A stretch of 64,000 bases of DNA from CAZBDV01 sp964490765 (lineage in GTDB: Bacteria > Cloacimonadota > Cloacimonadia > Cloacimonadales > JAJBBL01). Location: assembly GCA_964490765.1 (NCBI GenBank), contig CAZBDV010000010.1, positions 16,000-79,999 on the forward strand, written 5' to 3'. The notes under the pieces are model-generated. The model made no database searches. It was given only the letters and a program-made list of their open reading frames with translations, and was not told the DNA's origin. The position numbers and the translations under genes were made by a program. Below are positions 45,641 to 54,884 of this stretch, one piece after another (the first letter of the stretch is position 1; each line of letters opens with the position of its first letter).

Positions 45641-45770
45641 GTTGTGGAGTTGTGAAGTCCTGAAGTTGTGAAGTCCTGAAGTTTTGGAGTGCTGACGGTT
45701 AATGGAGTAATGGAGTGATGGGGTGATGAAGTGATGGGGTAATGAAGTAATGGGGTCACGATGTAATGAA
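45641..45770 (+). repeat. Tandem array of 16 units with 8-bp period (GTNNTGRR)
   Basis: From 45641 the sequence reads as consecutive 8-base units: GTTGTGGA, GTTGTGAA, GTCCTGAA, GTTGTGAA, GTCCTGAA, GTTTTGGA and so on to GTAATGAA at 45763-45770. One unit (697-706) is ten bases long, and GTGCTGAC and GTCACGAT depart from the consensus. The same unit in the opposite orientation occurs at 35490-35805. No ORF across it is credible. Confidence 0.85.
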
Positions 45771-46011
45771 TAATGAATATCTGTCAAATTGGTAAAGTAA
45801 GGTGTTTGGTTACTTTGCTCCCAATGGACTTGCTTCGACTTCCTTCCGGTTTTTTTTCAGGGGTGGCAAGCTCCCGCTTGCCACAACCCTTGCTTTGCCC
45901 CGGCAGCTTGCTAATCCTCCCTCTGGTTTTTCACCTCAAAACTCCACAACGCTTTCCGGCACACCTCCTTTTCCGGCCTATTGTTTTCAGAATACTTAAG
46001 ACACCGTCACC
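45771..46011. repeat. Spacer with REP-like hairpin and degenerate repeat copy
   Basis: GTGGCAAGC (45863-45871) and GCTTGCCAC (45876-45884) form a perfect 9-bp stem with loop TCCC. Around it are degenerate forms of the repeat at 35403 (CTTCCTTCCGGTTTT, CCCTCTGGTTTTTCACCTC). The hairpin has the look of a REP-type intergenic palindrome. No gene is supported here. Confidence 0.55.
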
Positions 46012-46161
46012 TCGGGAATATACTTCTACAGAATGACAACATCTGCTTTAGATAGAAACGAAAAGATGATCATGATGAAGAAGGTTAGTAAAGCAGTAAT
46101 TAACAAAAGGGGCGGATTCAAGGTTCACTCTCCTTTGTTAATATACAAAGAAAATAATTAG
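46012..46161 (+). pseudogene. Decayed C-terminal sorting tail
   Basis: From 46012 one frame reads S-G-I-Y-F-Y-R-M-T-T-S-A-L-D-R-N-E-K-M-I-M-M-K, the last strand of the sorting module found on nine proteins in this window, then continues through unrelated codons to a stop at 46159-46161. Nothing upstream in this frame resembles the rest of the module. It appears to be the remnant of a deleted secreted-protein gene. Confidence 0.7.
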
Positions 46162-46325
46162 ATCTTGAATAGAAGTGATATTGCGTTAGCAACGCCAATT
46201 TCACAGTCTTCCTTGCCTTAAAAGCTGTCAACAATTCTGGCTCACCAATTTCAGTACACCTCAATATGAACATAGTATATCTTCCAATTTTCAAGTCAAA
46301 AAGACAGGAATCTTAGCTAATTAAT

Positions 46326-46751
46326 TTAGTGATCTCGATACCTTGCCATCCAATTTGTTTGATCATGCCCAGTGTTAGGATTTCGTATTATGCTAACAAG
46401 ATAATGTTTGAAATATAGCTCTTCCGGATAATCGAGACTACCAAAATTTTGCCATACAGTACGAGAATCGAAAATATGAATTACAATGTGTCCACGATCT
46501 CGATTCTTATATATTGAGTGAAGATTCTCTGCAAGCTCTAATACTTCTTCTTTCGTAGATTCTTCTGATACAAGTATTTCCATACCATTACCTCCAGCTG
46601 GGATTTTCCAACTTCTAAGTACTTGATATTCAATTATATCAGATTCATCTATTTCAAGAACCTCCGTATCTTCTGATTGACCTTGATTTATAATATAGCC
46701 AATCAAAAGCAAAAAGAGAACGATAACTGCGATAATTAAAATGATTTTCAT
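46326..46751 (-). CDS. Small membrane-anchored protein of unknown function
   Basis: The 141-residue protein has a single N-terminal hydrophobic helix (MKIILIIAVIVLFLLLIGYII) and a soluble domain with predicted beta-alpha-beta content (Y-Q-V-L-R-S-W-K-I-P, H-I-V-I-H-I-F-D-S-R-T). AAGGAGG lies five bases before the ATG, which supports expression. It sits alone in a locally AT-rich stretch between decayed sequence and the metzincin gene, so recent acquisition is possible. I do not recognise the family. Confidence 0.7.
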   Translation of the reverse strand: MKIILIIAVIVLFLLLIGYIINQGQSEDTEVLEIDESDIIEYQVLRSWKIPAGGNGMEILVSEESTKEEVLELAENLHSIYKNRDRGHIVIHIFDSRTVWQNFGSLDYPEELYFKHYLVSIIRNPNTGHDQTNWMARYRDH

Positions 46752-47059
46752 AATTTCCTCCTTAGAATTTAGTTTATAAGATTAATTATTGCGGCAAGAT
46801 GTCAACGGAATTTAAAATTACGTAGACATCTAATGTGATTTTTAATAAAAGGGATACATAATATATAGCACCTGACTTACAAGTTATAATATCAGTGTAT
46901 CGAATGGTTTCTCGCAATCCCAAGCGGTAAGTAGTTTCTCTTCGAGTTCCAGTTAATCCTTGACTGTCAGAGGAGAAGTATTTCATTCAGGTCAGGGGTT
47001 GTTTGAACCCTATCATTGAAGTTGTTAAGAAGTTATAGAAAAAGGGAAAAGAGTGGGAT
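46752..47059. other. AT-rich spacer
   Basis: This spacer of about 308 bases separates the small membrane protein and the metzincin gene, which are divergent. A minus-strand frame at 46786-46986 has neither a ribosome site nor a recognisable product, and I do not call it. GGGTTGTTTGAACCC (about 46996-47010) is a short hairpin. Promoters for both genes should lie here but none was clear. Confidence 0.4.
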
Positions 47060-48706
47060 ATGATTGTTAAGAGCCGGGTGAGAGGTTCTATTAGCAGTAC
47101 TGTTAGTTTGTTGCTGCTGGTGGTTTTGCTGCAGATGATGCCGTTGGCATTGGGAGCGACGGAACTGTTTTGCCACCTGCATGAAGAGAGGGGAGAGGCT
47201 GCTGAGGAAGCACCTACTTTTATCAGAGAGTTTCTCAGTTTTAGCGAATCGGGGGATTCTGTGATCCGGATCAGCAGGGTTGATCTTAATCGACTCTTTC
47301 AGCAGCGGGAAGGTTTTAGAGCTGGTCATGCTGTCTATTTTGAACTACCTGCGGGGGAGAGGCTGACCGGTTTCGTGGAGAGTTTCGTAGAAGATATCAA
47401 CGGGACACTTACCCTGCGAGCGAGAATCGAAGGTTCGGAGTTCGGTTATATTCTGATCTCCCATTCAGAGGGGAGATATCTCGGAAGGATCAGTATTCCC
47501 GAAAGAGGGGAGTATTATCAATTGATGAGTTCCCGTGACCGTGAGCACTACCTTCTGCAGATAGACAAATCAAGGAAGGGGCATATCCAGCGGAGCGGGC
47601 CGATAATTCCACCGGCAGATACTAGTCCGCAACGAATGTCAGGCCGGAGAGAAGCAGGGCCGGATGACCTGGCAGTAATCGACCTGATGATCGTCTATAC
47701 CCCTACAGCATACTCCTGGGCAGAAGTAAATTCCGGCGGGATAAATAACACTATAGCCCAGGCGATGAACATGGCTCAGATAACCCTCGATAACAGCCGG
47801 ACCTCGATAATATTGAGACTCGTGCTCTCGCGGCAGGTTAATCATGGAGAATCACCAAACGGTTCGGTAGAACTTTTCAGGATAAGGTCTTCACCGGAAA
47901 GCCCCTGGCCGGAGCAGCATCAGGGTTACCAGGTGGCCGGGTATATGGACGAGATCCATCTCTGGCGTGACCAGTACGGAGCCGATCTCGTGGCTTACTT
48001 TGCCTTCGTCACGGATTGCAGCGGGATGGCCTTCCTGCTCCAGGATGTTAACGGACAGCCGGATTATGGTTTCTCCCTGACCAACATTCAGGCTGCAGCC
48101 TCATCCTACACCCATATCCACGAAATAGGGCATAACATGGGTGCCCATCACCACATAGAGCAGAATTTCCAACCGGGCTCGGGGATTTTTTACTATTCGT
48201 CCGGCTGGCGCTGGACCGGTTCTGACGGGAATCATTACTGCAGTGTAATGACCTACGAATCAAGCCAGTATTTCTCTGATAATATCGACCACGTAAACGT
48301 GCCCTATTTTTCCAATCCCGATGTCCTGCATTTCGGAGTGGAAACCGGTCATCCTGTCTATGCCGATAATGCCAGAACCCTGAGGGAGACGAAACACGTC
48401 GTGGCCTCATACAGAGGTATTGAAGATCAGTATGCCCCCCTGATCAGGAACTATCCCAACCCCTTCAACGAGACGACGACCATCTCCTTTCTGGTGAGCG
48501 AACAGGGTAGGGTGAAGATCGATATCTTTAATATAAAAGGCCAGTTAGTAACGACCTTGCTAAACGAAGAGATCGATGCGGGAATGCATACAGCCAGCTG
48601 GGACGGCAGAGACGCAGGGGGGAGAATACAGGCGAGCGGGCTCTATATCTACCGGGTGAAAGATCCGGAGAATATCAGAACCCGTAAGATGATGCTGTTG
48701 AAGTGA
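47060..48706 (+). CDS. Secreted metzincin-type zinc metalloprotease with sorting tail
   Basis: The 548-residue protein has a signal peptide (residues 10-32), a prodomain to about 200, and a catalytic domain beginning D-L-M-I-V-Y-T-P near 208. The zinc site is H354-E-I-G-H358-N-M-G-A-H-H364, the HExxHxxGxxH metzincin consensus, followed by the Met-turn C-S-V-M-T-Y near 400. This is a reprolysin/M12-like enzyme of a kind common among secreted bacterial peptidases. The sorting tail (N-Y-P-N-P-F-N-E, F-N-I-K-G-Q, W-D-G-R-D) ends it. A collapsed copy of the gene is at 54885-55214. Confidence 0.92.
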   Translation: MIVKSRVRGSISSTVSLLLLVVLLQMMPLALGATELFCHLHEERGEAAEEAPTFIREFLSFSESGDSVIRISRVDLNRLFQQREGFRAGHAVYFELPAGERLTGFVESFVEDINGTLTLRARIEGSEFGYILISHSEGRYLGRISIPERGEYYQLMSSRDREHYLLQIDKSRKGHIQRSGPIIPPADTSPQRMSGRREAGPDDLAVIDLMIVYTPTAYSWAEVNSGGINNTIAQAMNMAQITLDNSRTSIILRLVLSRQVNHGESPNGSVELFRIRSSPESPWPEQHQGYQVAGYMDEIHLWRDQYGADLVAYFAFVTDCSGMAFLLQDVNGQPDYGFSLTNIQAAASSYTHIHEIGHNMGAHHHIEQNFQPGSGIFYYSSGWRWTGSDGNHYCSVMTYESSQYFSDNIDHVNVPYFSNPDVLHFGVETGHPVYADNARTLRETKHVVASYRGIEDQYAPLIRNYPNPFNETTTISFLVSEQGRVKIDIFNIKGQLVTTLLNEEIDAGMHTASWDGRDAGGRIQASGLYIYRVKDPENIRTRKMMLLK

Positions 48707-48839
48707 AAAGTTGCTCTATTTATGGGTATAATCTTCAAGAGGGGAAACCGATTTGTAATCATTTTGTCAGGGGCTATGCTATTGCAGATCTAGTGATCAT
48801 TAAAAATGAAGAGGCTCTTACGCCTATCAGAGGAGAATT

Positions 48840-51092
48840 ATGAGAAAGATTGCATATATTGGAACTTATCCCCCGCGGCAATGCGGGATCGGCACGTTCA
48901 CTAACAATTTGCTGATGGCAATCGGTAAGAATATTGATAGTGAAAAACCAACCGATCATTCTTTAGTAGTCGCTATTAATGACTATGATATTGATTATGA
49001 TTACCCTCCTGAAGTTAAATATACTGTCCGACAGGGCCATCAACGCGATTATGTCGAAGCAGCCGAGTTCATTAATTATAACAAGACGGAATTGTGCATA
49101 CTGCAGCACGAATTTGGCATCTTCGGTGGTGAAATGGGTGTTTACATCTTACCACTTATACGTAAGCTGGAAGTACCGCTTATGGTGACTTTCCACACCA
49201 TTCTCAAAGATCCCAGTACTACGCAAAAATCAATTGTACAGCAGATATCCGAAAAAGCCTCAAAGGTTATTGTTATGAGCAATAAAGCCATAGAATTATT
49301 GCAATCCGTGTATGGCATCAAAGAAGAGAAATTGATCTTAATACCACACGGTGTCCCAGTTTATAGGATACCGCCCACTGACATTATCAGAAAGAAATTG
49401 AAGTTTGAAGATCGCAAAGTGCTCTTCACTTTCGGATTGATCAGCCGTAACAAAGGTATTGAAACAGTTATTAAGGCACTTCCGGAAGTCGTGGAAAAAC
49501 ATCCTGAATTACTATATCTAGTAGTTGGTAATACGCATCCTAATGTCTTAAAGGATCAGGGTGAAGAGTATCGCAATTATCTGATCCAATTGATCAGGGA
49601 ATATGATCTAGGTAATCATGTCTCCCTACAGAGACAATTTCTGGATGAGCAGACTCTCTTTGAATATCTTACCGCTACCGATGTCTATGTAACACCTTAT
49701 CATAATGAAGAGCAAATCACTAGCGGTACCCTCTCTTACGCCGTTGGAGCTGGAACAGCTATTGTTTCCACCCCTTATTGGCATGCTCAGGAGCTTTTAG
49801 CCGAAGGAAGGGGTATTTTATTCGGTTTCAAAAATTCAGAGCAATTAGCGGATATATTAACAGATCTTTTCAATCATCCTGAACAGCTTCAAAAACTGAG
49901 GCAGAAAACATATAATTACGGCAGAAAGTTGAGTTGGCCTCTTGTAGGTAATCAATATCTCAAATTAGCGAAAAAGATCCAGCGTTCTTTCATCAAAGAA
50001 GAGATAGAACATTTTATCATAGAACCCACCCTGCTACCCGATTTCAGTTTACAGCATATCAAACGTTTGACTGACGATACAGGGATACTCCAGCATTCTC
50101 TGTTTGGTGTACCGAATTTAAAAGAGGGTTATTGTCTTGATGATAATGCCCGTGCTTTGATTTTAGCGGTTATGGCATATCAAGTGAAATTTAATCCGAT
50201 TACACAGGAATTAATATTGATATATCTCAGTTTTGTCCATTATATGCAAAACGATGACGGGACTTTCAGAAATTTTCTGTCTTATAACCGGCAATATCTC
50301 GATAAGAAAGGTTCCGAAGATTCATTCGGACGTGCTATGTGGGCTTTAGGTTACCTGATAGATCGCTCACCTAACAATTCTTACAGGCAGTTTGCCCAGG
50401 ATATTTTCAGGAAAGCGAAACCAAATTTTACCACTCTGAAATATCAGCGGGGAATAGCCAATACAATGATCGGAGTTTGTTACTACTTGAATCAATATCC
50501 GGATGATCAGGAAATGCTCAACATATTGGATCAGCTAACCGGGAAACTGCTGGAGTTTTATGAAAAGAATTCCACAGAAGATTGGAAATGGTTCGAGGAT
50601 GTTATGACCTATGATAACGGCATTCTCCCGCTTGCTCTGTTCCATTCCACCAGGATAACCGCTGACGACAGAACGCTTGTGGTTGCTCAGGAATCTATGA
50701 AGTTTCTGGAATCCTACACCCTGCAACATGGTTATCTGACACCAGTCGGGAATGAAGGCTGGTTCAGAAGAGGGGGTAAATGTCCACTTTATGGTCAGCA
50801 GTCAGTAGATGTCATGGCTTTTGTTCTCCTTTATCATCAAGTATATCTCTCCACAGAAAATAAAGAGTATCTGGAAAAAATGTTCCTGGCTCACCTCTGG
50901 TATTTAGGCGAAAACTCTCAACGTTTGTCCGTTTATGATTACGAAACAAATAGTTGTTTTGACGGACTTGAATCTCACGGCTTGAATTTAAACCAGGGTG
51001 CCGAAAGTATAATTGCCTATCTTATCTCACATCTGACTGTCTTAAAAGCTATTGAATTAGAACACAGGCACAATACAAAAGAGGGATCATGA
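48840..51092 (+). CDS. GT4 glycosyltransferase fused to an alpha/alpha-toroid domain
   Basis: The 750-residue protein starts with a GT-B glycosyltransferase (residues 1-385): N-terminal Y-P-P-R-Q-C-G-I-G-T-F-T, C-terminal domain with F-T-F-G-L-I-S-R-N-K-G-I near 200 and the E-E-Q-I-T-S-G-T-L-S-Y-A sugar-nucleotide site. Residues 400-750 are helical with G-Y-C-L-D-D-N-A-R-A, S-E-D-S-F-G-R-A-M-W-A-L-G and W-F-E-D-V-M-T-Y-D-N spaced like an alpha/alpha barrel of the glycosidase type. It overlaps the next GH130 gene by four bases. The acceptor and donor are unknown; linkage to GH130 suggests mannose-containing glycans. Confidence 0.87.
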   Translation: MRKIAYIGTYPPRQCGIGTFTNNLLMAIGKNIDSEKPTDHSLVVAINDYDIDYDYPPEVKYTVRQGHQRDYVEAAEFINYNKTELCILQHEFGIFGGEMGVYILPLIRKLEVPLMVTFHTILKDPSTTQKSIVQQISEKASKVIVMSNKAIELLQSVYGIKEEKLILIPHGVPVYRIPPTDIIRKKLKFEDRKVLFTFGLISRNKGIETVIKALPEVVEKHPELLYLVVGNTHPNVLKDQGEEYRNYLIQLIREYDLGNHVSLQRQFLDEQTLFEYLTATDVYVTPYHNEEQITSGTLSYAVGAGTAIVSTPYWHAQELLAEGRGILFGFKNSEQLADILTDLFNHPEQLQKLRQKTYNYGRKLSWPLVGNQYLKLAKKIQRSFIKEEIEHFIIEPTLLPDFSLQHIKRLTDDTGILQHSLFGVPNLKEGYCLDDNARALILAVMAYQVKFNPITQELILIYLSFVHYMQNDDGTFRNFLSYNRQYLDKKGSEDSFGRAMWALGYLIDRSPNNSYRQFAQDIFRKAKPNFTTLKYQRGIANTMIGVCYYLNQYPDDQEMLNILDQLTGKLLEFYEKNSTEDWKWFEDVMTYDNGILPLALFHSTRITADDRTLVVAQESMKFLESYTLQHGYLTPVGNEGWFRRGGKCPLYGQQSVDVMAFVLLYHQVYLSTENKEYLEKMFLAHLWYLGENSQRLSVYDYETNSCFDGLESHGLNLNQGAESIIAYLISHLTVLKAIELEHRHNTKEGS

Positions 51093-52018
51093 ATCTGATC
51101 AAGCGATATAAAGGCAACCCCATTCTTACCAGGGATGATATCCCTTATCCTGTGGCTACTGTTCATAATGCTGCTGTTGTCAAATATAACAAGCAATATA
51201 TCATGCTGTTCAGAGCCCATAAACACAACGGACGTTCTGTTCTCGGGATAGCACGTAGTGATAACGGCTACAAGTTTAGAGCTGACCCTGAACCTTTCAT
51301 GGTACCTGCTTCTCAGGGGTATTTTGCTCAATACGAAGAATACGGAGTAGAAGATCCCCGTATTACATTCATCGACGGTGAGTATCTCATTACCTATAGT
51401 GCCTATTCCCGCTATGGGGTGCGTATTGGTTTAGCTCAAACAACTGATTTTATCAAGCTGAAACGTTTATCAATGATTACTCAGGCTGATTATCGCAATG
51501 CTGTAATATTTCCAGAAAAATTCAACGGTTTGTATGCCCGATTGGACCGTCCACATTCCGGCATATTACCCTGGTCGATCTGGATATCTTATTCCCCTGA
51601 TTTGATACATTGGGGAGAGAGCAGGCTGATTATGAAACCACTGCCTTACCATTGGGATGAGATGAAAATAGGACCCGGAGCGACCCCATTCAAGACTGAA
51701 AAAGGGTGGTTGCATATCTATCACGGAGTTTTCTCTACCATGGACGGGGGAGTCTATCGGTTAGGGGTTGCTCTGCACAGCCTGGAGGATCCAGCAAAGG
51801 TAATTGGGGTGGCTGATGACTGGATCTTACAACCCGAAGAGATCTATGAGATTACGGGATATGTCCATAATGTCGTCTTTTGTTGTGCTGCCGTTCCGGA
51901 AGAAGACCACACGGTCAAGATTTACTGGGGTGGTGCAGACAAGGTAATGTGTATGGGAGAGGCTCAGATATCAGATCTGGTTGAGCTCTGTTTAACCCGT
52001 TCCCGTCCTGCTCTATAA
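51089..52018 (+). CDS. GH130-family beta-mannoside phosphorylase-like enzyme
   Basis: The 309-residue protein is a five-blade propeller of family GH130: N-P-I-L-T-R-D-D-I-P near the start, F-R-A-H-K-H-N-G-R-S, G-V-E-D-P-R-I-T carrying the proposed general-acid Asp near residue 92, and W-L-H-I-Y-H-G near 209. GH130 enzymes reversibly phosphorolyse beta-mannosides (beta-1,4 or beta-1,2) to mannose-1-phosphate. Subfamily and linkage cannot be settled by eye. It is co-translated with the GT4 fusion gene (ATGA overlap) and followed after 10 bases by a second GT4. Confidence 0.88.
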   Translation: MNLIKRYKGNPILTRDDIPYPVATVHNAAVVKYNKQYIMLFRAHKHNGRSVLGIARSDNGYKFRADPEPFMVPASQGYFAQYEEYGVEDPRITFIDGEYLITYSAYSRYGVRIGLAQTTDFIKLKRLSMITQADYRNAVIFPEKFNGLYARLDRPHSGILPWSIWISYSPDLIHWGESRLIMKPLPYHWDEMKIGPGATPFKTEKGWLHIYHGVFSTMDGGVYRLGVALHSLEDPAKVIGVADDWILQPEEIYEITGYVHNVVFCCAAVPEEDHTVKIYWGGADKVMCMGEAQISDLVELCLTRSRPAL

Positions 52019-52028
52019 TACTGACAAG

Positions 52029-53042
52029 ATGATGAAACTCGCCGTATTAGCACCCGTTGCCTGGCGTACACCACCTGTTCATTACGGGCCATGGGAGCAG
52101 ATTGCTTACAATATCGCCGAGGGTGCTCACTTTCTGGGGATTGATGTCACCCTCTTTGCCACCGCAGATTCATTCTGCTCCGGTAAGCTGCAGCATATCT
52201 GTCCCAAAGGTTATGAAGAAGATAAAAACATAGACCCTAAAGTTGCTGAGTGTATGCATATCAGCTATCTGATGGAGCAGGCAGATAAATTTGACCTGAT
52301 CCACAATAACTTCGATTTCCTCCCCTTAACCTATAGCAGACTGATCAAAACTCCGATTTTGACGACTATTCACGGCTTCTCCTCACCGAAGATCATCCCC
52401 GTATATAAACGGTATAACGACATCGTTAACTATGTTTCCATAAGCAATGCAGATCGTTCCGGGGAGCTGGACTATATTGCCACTGTTTATAATGGCATAG
52501 ACAGAAAACAATTCACTTTCCACGATAAACCTGAAGATTATCTACTGTTCTTTGGCCGTATCCATCACGATAAGGGAACTTACGAAGCGATAGAGATAGC
52601 AAAACAAGCTCGAAGGAAGCTGATCATTGCCGGTATAATTCAGGATAAAGAATACTTTAAGCAGAAGGTAGAACCCTATATAGATCAGGAACAAATAGTC
52701 TTTGCCGGTAGTGCTGAGCCCGAAAAAAGGGATAAACTGTTGAGAGAAGCCTGTGCTCTTTTGCATCCCATAAATTTCTTCGAACCTTTCGGCTTGAGTG
52801 TGGCAGAATCATTGTTCTGCGGTACACCGGTAATAGCGTTCAATAAAGGTTCGATGCCGGAACTGGTCATAGACGGTGTTAATGGTTTTTTAGTAGATAA
52901 CGTCCCTGAAGCGGTAGAAAAAATCAGAGATATTCCGCATATAGACCGAAGTCAATGCCGTGTTTTAGCAGAAGAGAGGTTCAGCCTGGAAAAGATGTCA
53001 GCTGATTATTATCAGGTCTATAAGCAAATACTGAATATTTAA
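52029..53042 (+). CDS. GT4 glycosyltransferase
   Basis: The 337-residue protein is a GT-B glycosyltransferase. Landmarks are P-P-V-H-Y-G-P-W-E near residue 16, a D-L-I-H-N-N segment, V-Y-N-G-I-D-R near 153, Y-L-L-F-F-G-R-I-H-H-D-K-G near 170 and F-F-E-P-F-G-L-S-V-A-E-S near 248, the nucleotide-sugar site. It is the third gene of the cluster and probably extends or starts the same glycan. ATG 52029 and 52032 are adjacent; either could be used. Confidence 0.9.
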   Translation: MMKLAVLAPVAWRTPPVHYGPWEQIAYNIAEGAHFLGIDVTLFATADSFCSGKLQHICPKGYEEDKNIDPKVAECMHISYLMEQADKFDLIHNNFDFLPLTYSRLIKTPILTTIHGFSSPKIIPVYKRYNDIVNYVSISNADRSGELDYIATVYNGIDRKQFTFHDKPEDYLLFFGRIHHDKGTYEAIEIAKQARRKLIIAGIIQDKEYFKQKVEPYIDQEQIVFAGSAEPEKRDKLLREACALLHPINFFEPFGLSVAESLFCGTPVIAFNKGSMPELVIDGVNGFLVDNVPEAVEKIRDIPHIDRSQCRVLAEERFSLEKMSADYYQVYKQILNI

Positions 53043-53232
53043 CCAAAACTCAGCAGCTCAACTTTCCCGGGTCCCGGCTCTTGATAGACATGCGTCTGCC
53101 CGGAAAAGTCGTTCAAGCAGGTGTAACACCACGTATCGAAGTGTTTAACGCATTGTTGAGATAACTACTACCCTGATATACAGCAGGCCTGAAACGTCGC
53201 TTCATCAGGCGGGTGGCAGGAGGAATATGAGT

Positions 53233-54693
53233 TTACTTCAATCTTTTCAGCAACTCTTTCAAATCCACAAATGCCAGCGATGAATATGTATCCGACATAC
53301 CGTAAGGTATGACAAGAGTATCACCATTAACAAAACTTCCACAGGAATATACCACATTGGGGACCAAACCATCCCGTTCATTTTCATTTGAAATCAACAA
53401 CGGTTCGGATAGACGGCCGATCTCCTTTGTAGGATCTTCTAAATCAAGCAGGCTGGCACTTAGATCGTATTGCCGCATAGGACCCACCCCATGGGTTATA
53501 ATCAACCACCCTTCTGGAGTTTCAATCGGAGAGCCGCAATTCCCTAATTGAATGAATTCCCAGTAATGTTTAGGGGATTGTATCTTGATAGGGTCATCCC
53601 ATATATTTATTATATCCGAGAATCCGATGTAGCTGTTAATTCCGTCGATTCTCGACAACATCGCATACTTACCTTTGATCTTACGGGGGAATATCGCCAT
53701 ATTCTTGTTCTGTGCCCCGCTGCCATGCAAAGGTCTGATCGTAAAATGATAAAAATCTCTAGTCTCGATCAGTTTCGGGAGTATCGTATGTCCGTCATAG
53801 GCTGTATATGTCGCGTAATAGATCGTAGAGCCATCTTCTTCCCTGAATTTTACAAACCGGGCATCTTCTATTCCTTGCCTTTCCGTGAAAGATATGGGAA
53901 ATATTACTCGTTCGGAGATATCTGTATCTCTGGAAAAGACGATCTCGTAATGAGAATCTGCCAGCCAGACAATCTCGTTTATAGCCCGTTTCTTACTTGA
54001 GCTGAAACTGTTGTTTTTCTCTAAAATCTCAGAAACGGCACCTAAAAGCTCCCCGTAAATAAAACGGTCATTTAATCTATCCATCACTAATGATATATAC
54101 TCTTTCGATACCTTCATCTCTGTCAATTTGTTGATGAATTCCGTTTTTGTGTATTCATGACGCTTAATTATTTCCGCCTCATCTATATATCTGTTGGCTA
54201 TCAGGAAATGAAGATCACCGTTCTTATCTATTACTCCCGAACGAAAAGCAATGGATGAAAGATGACCCTCTCCCATTGCCCGGAAACTCATAATTACTCT
54301 TTTGCTTCCTTCTTCCAGACCGGTCTGATCGGGAGATTCCACTATAGAAGGATTAAAAAAAGCTGTTGATTCAATTGAATATTCCTTGGAAAAAAAGGAG
54401 CCGATCAAGAGCTTTTTGGTCATAGAAAGCTCATCTAAGCATATATCACCCCTTTCCGCAATGTTACTGGCTTTTTCATAATTAGACATAAACTGTTTCG
54501 TTAAGTTACGGTGTCTTCTGGCATATTCTCGCAAGGTGGCTTCATTAGCCTGTTTTGCTTCTTGCTCGCTCATAGAGATGATTTTATTGATCAGGGCAAC
54601 AGAACGCTCAAATCCATTATCATAATAAAGAATTATAACTCTGCGAAAGTCGGGTTCAAACCTGACAGGTTTTCTAATGACAGGAATACGCAT
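53233..54693 (-). CDS. Long GH130-family glycosidase/phosphorylase-like protein
   Basis: The longest frame starts at 54720, but AAGGAGG lies seven bases before the ATG at 54693 and the product from there begins M-R-I-P-V-I-R-K-P-V, so I start there (486 residues). The N-terminal 130 residues are helical, an extension seen in some GH130 subfamilies. The propeller carries Q-G-I-E-D-A-R-F, the catalytic-Asp loop, A-T-Y-T-A-Y-D-G-H near 285, K-N-M-A-I-F-P-R-K near 325 and W-L-I-I-T-H-G-V-G. It converges on the GT4/GH130 operon, and its enzyme may act on the same polymer. Confidence 0.85.
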   Translation of the reverse strand: MRIPVIRKPVRFEPDFRRVIILYYDNGFERSVALINKIISMSEQEAKQANEATLREYARRHRNLTKQFMSNYEKASNIAERGDICLDELSMTKKLLIGSFFSKEYSIESTAFFNPSIVESPDQTGLEEGSKRVIMSFRAMGEGHLSSIAFRSGVIDKNGDLHFLIANRYIDEAEIIKRHEYTKTEFINKLTEMKVSKEYISLVMDRLNDRFIYGELLGAVSEILEKNNSFSSSKKRAINEIVWLADSHYEIVFSRDTDISERVIFPISFTERQGIEDARFVKFREEDGSTIYYATYTAYDGHTILPKLIETRDFYHFTIRPLHGSGAQNKNMAIFPRKIKGKYAMLSRIDGINSYIGFSDIINIWDDPIKIQSPKHYWEFIQLGNCGSPIETPEGWLIITHGVGPMRQYDLSASLLDLEDPTKEIGRLSEPLLISNENERDGLVPNVVYSCGSFVNGDTLVIPYGMSDTYSSLAFVDLKELLKRLK

Positions 54694-54884
54694 TATCCAT
54701 CCTCCTTCAGTTCTTTTCAATAACTGAGATAATATTTATCTCTGCACGGCTCTCCATAAGTCAAGGTTTTTGTTGTTCTCGAAAGCTCCATGGTTTCATA
54801 TACTACAACATACCTCTTCTATTCCTAAGATACAGGATGTATCCAGTCGAGATGCCAATTTATCAGCAATTCATCTCTTTCTCA
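54694..54884. other. Upstream spacer of the long GH130 gene
   Basis: About 190 bases holding the AAGGAGG ribosome site of the minus-strand gene. No further feature is supported until the decayed copy at 54885. Confidence 0.4.

Noticed and set aside
45568..45759. 63-codon minus-strand frame across the 8-bp array
   Set aside because: It is low-complexity translation of the repeat.
46786..46986. 66-codon minus-strand frame
   Set aside because: It has no ribosome site and a product without recognisable features in an AT-rich spacer.
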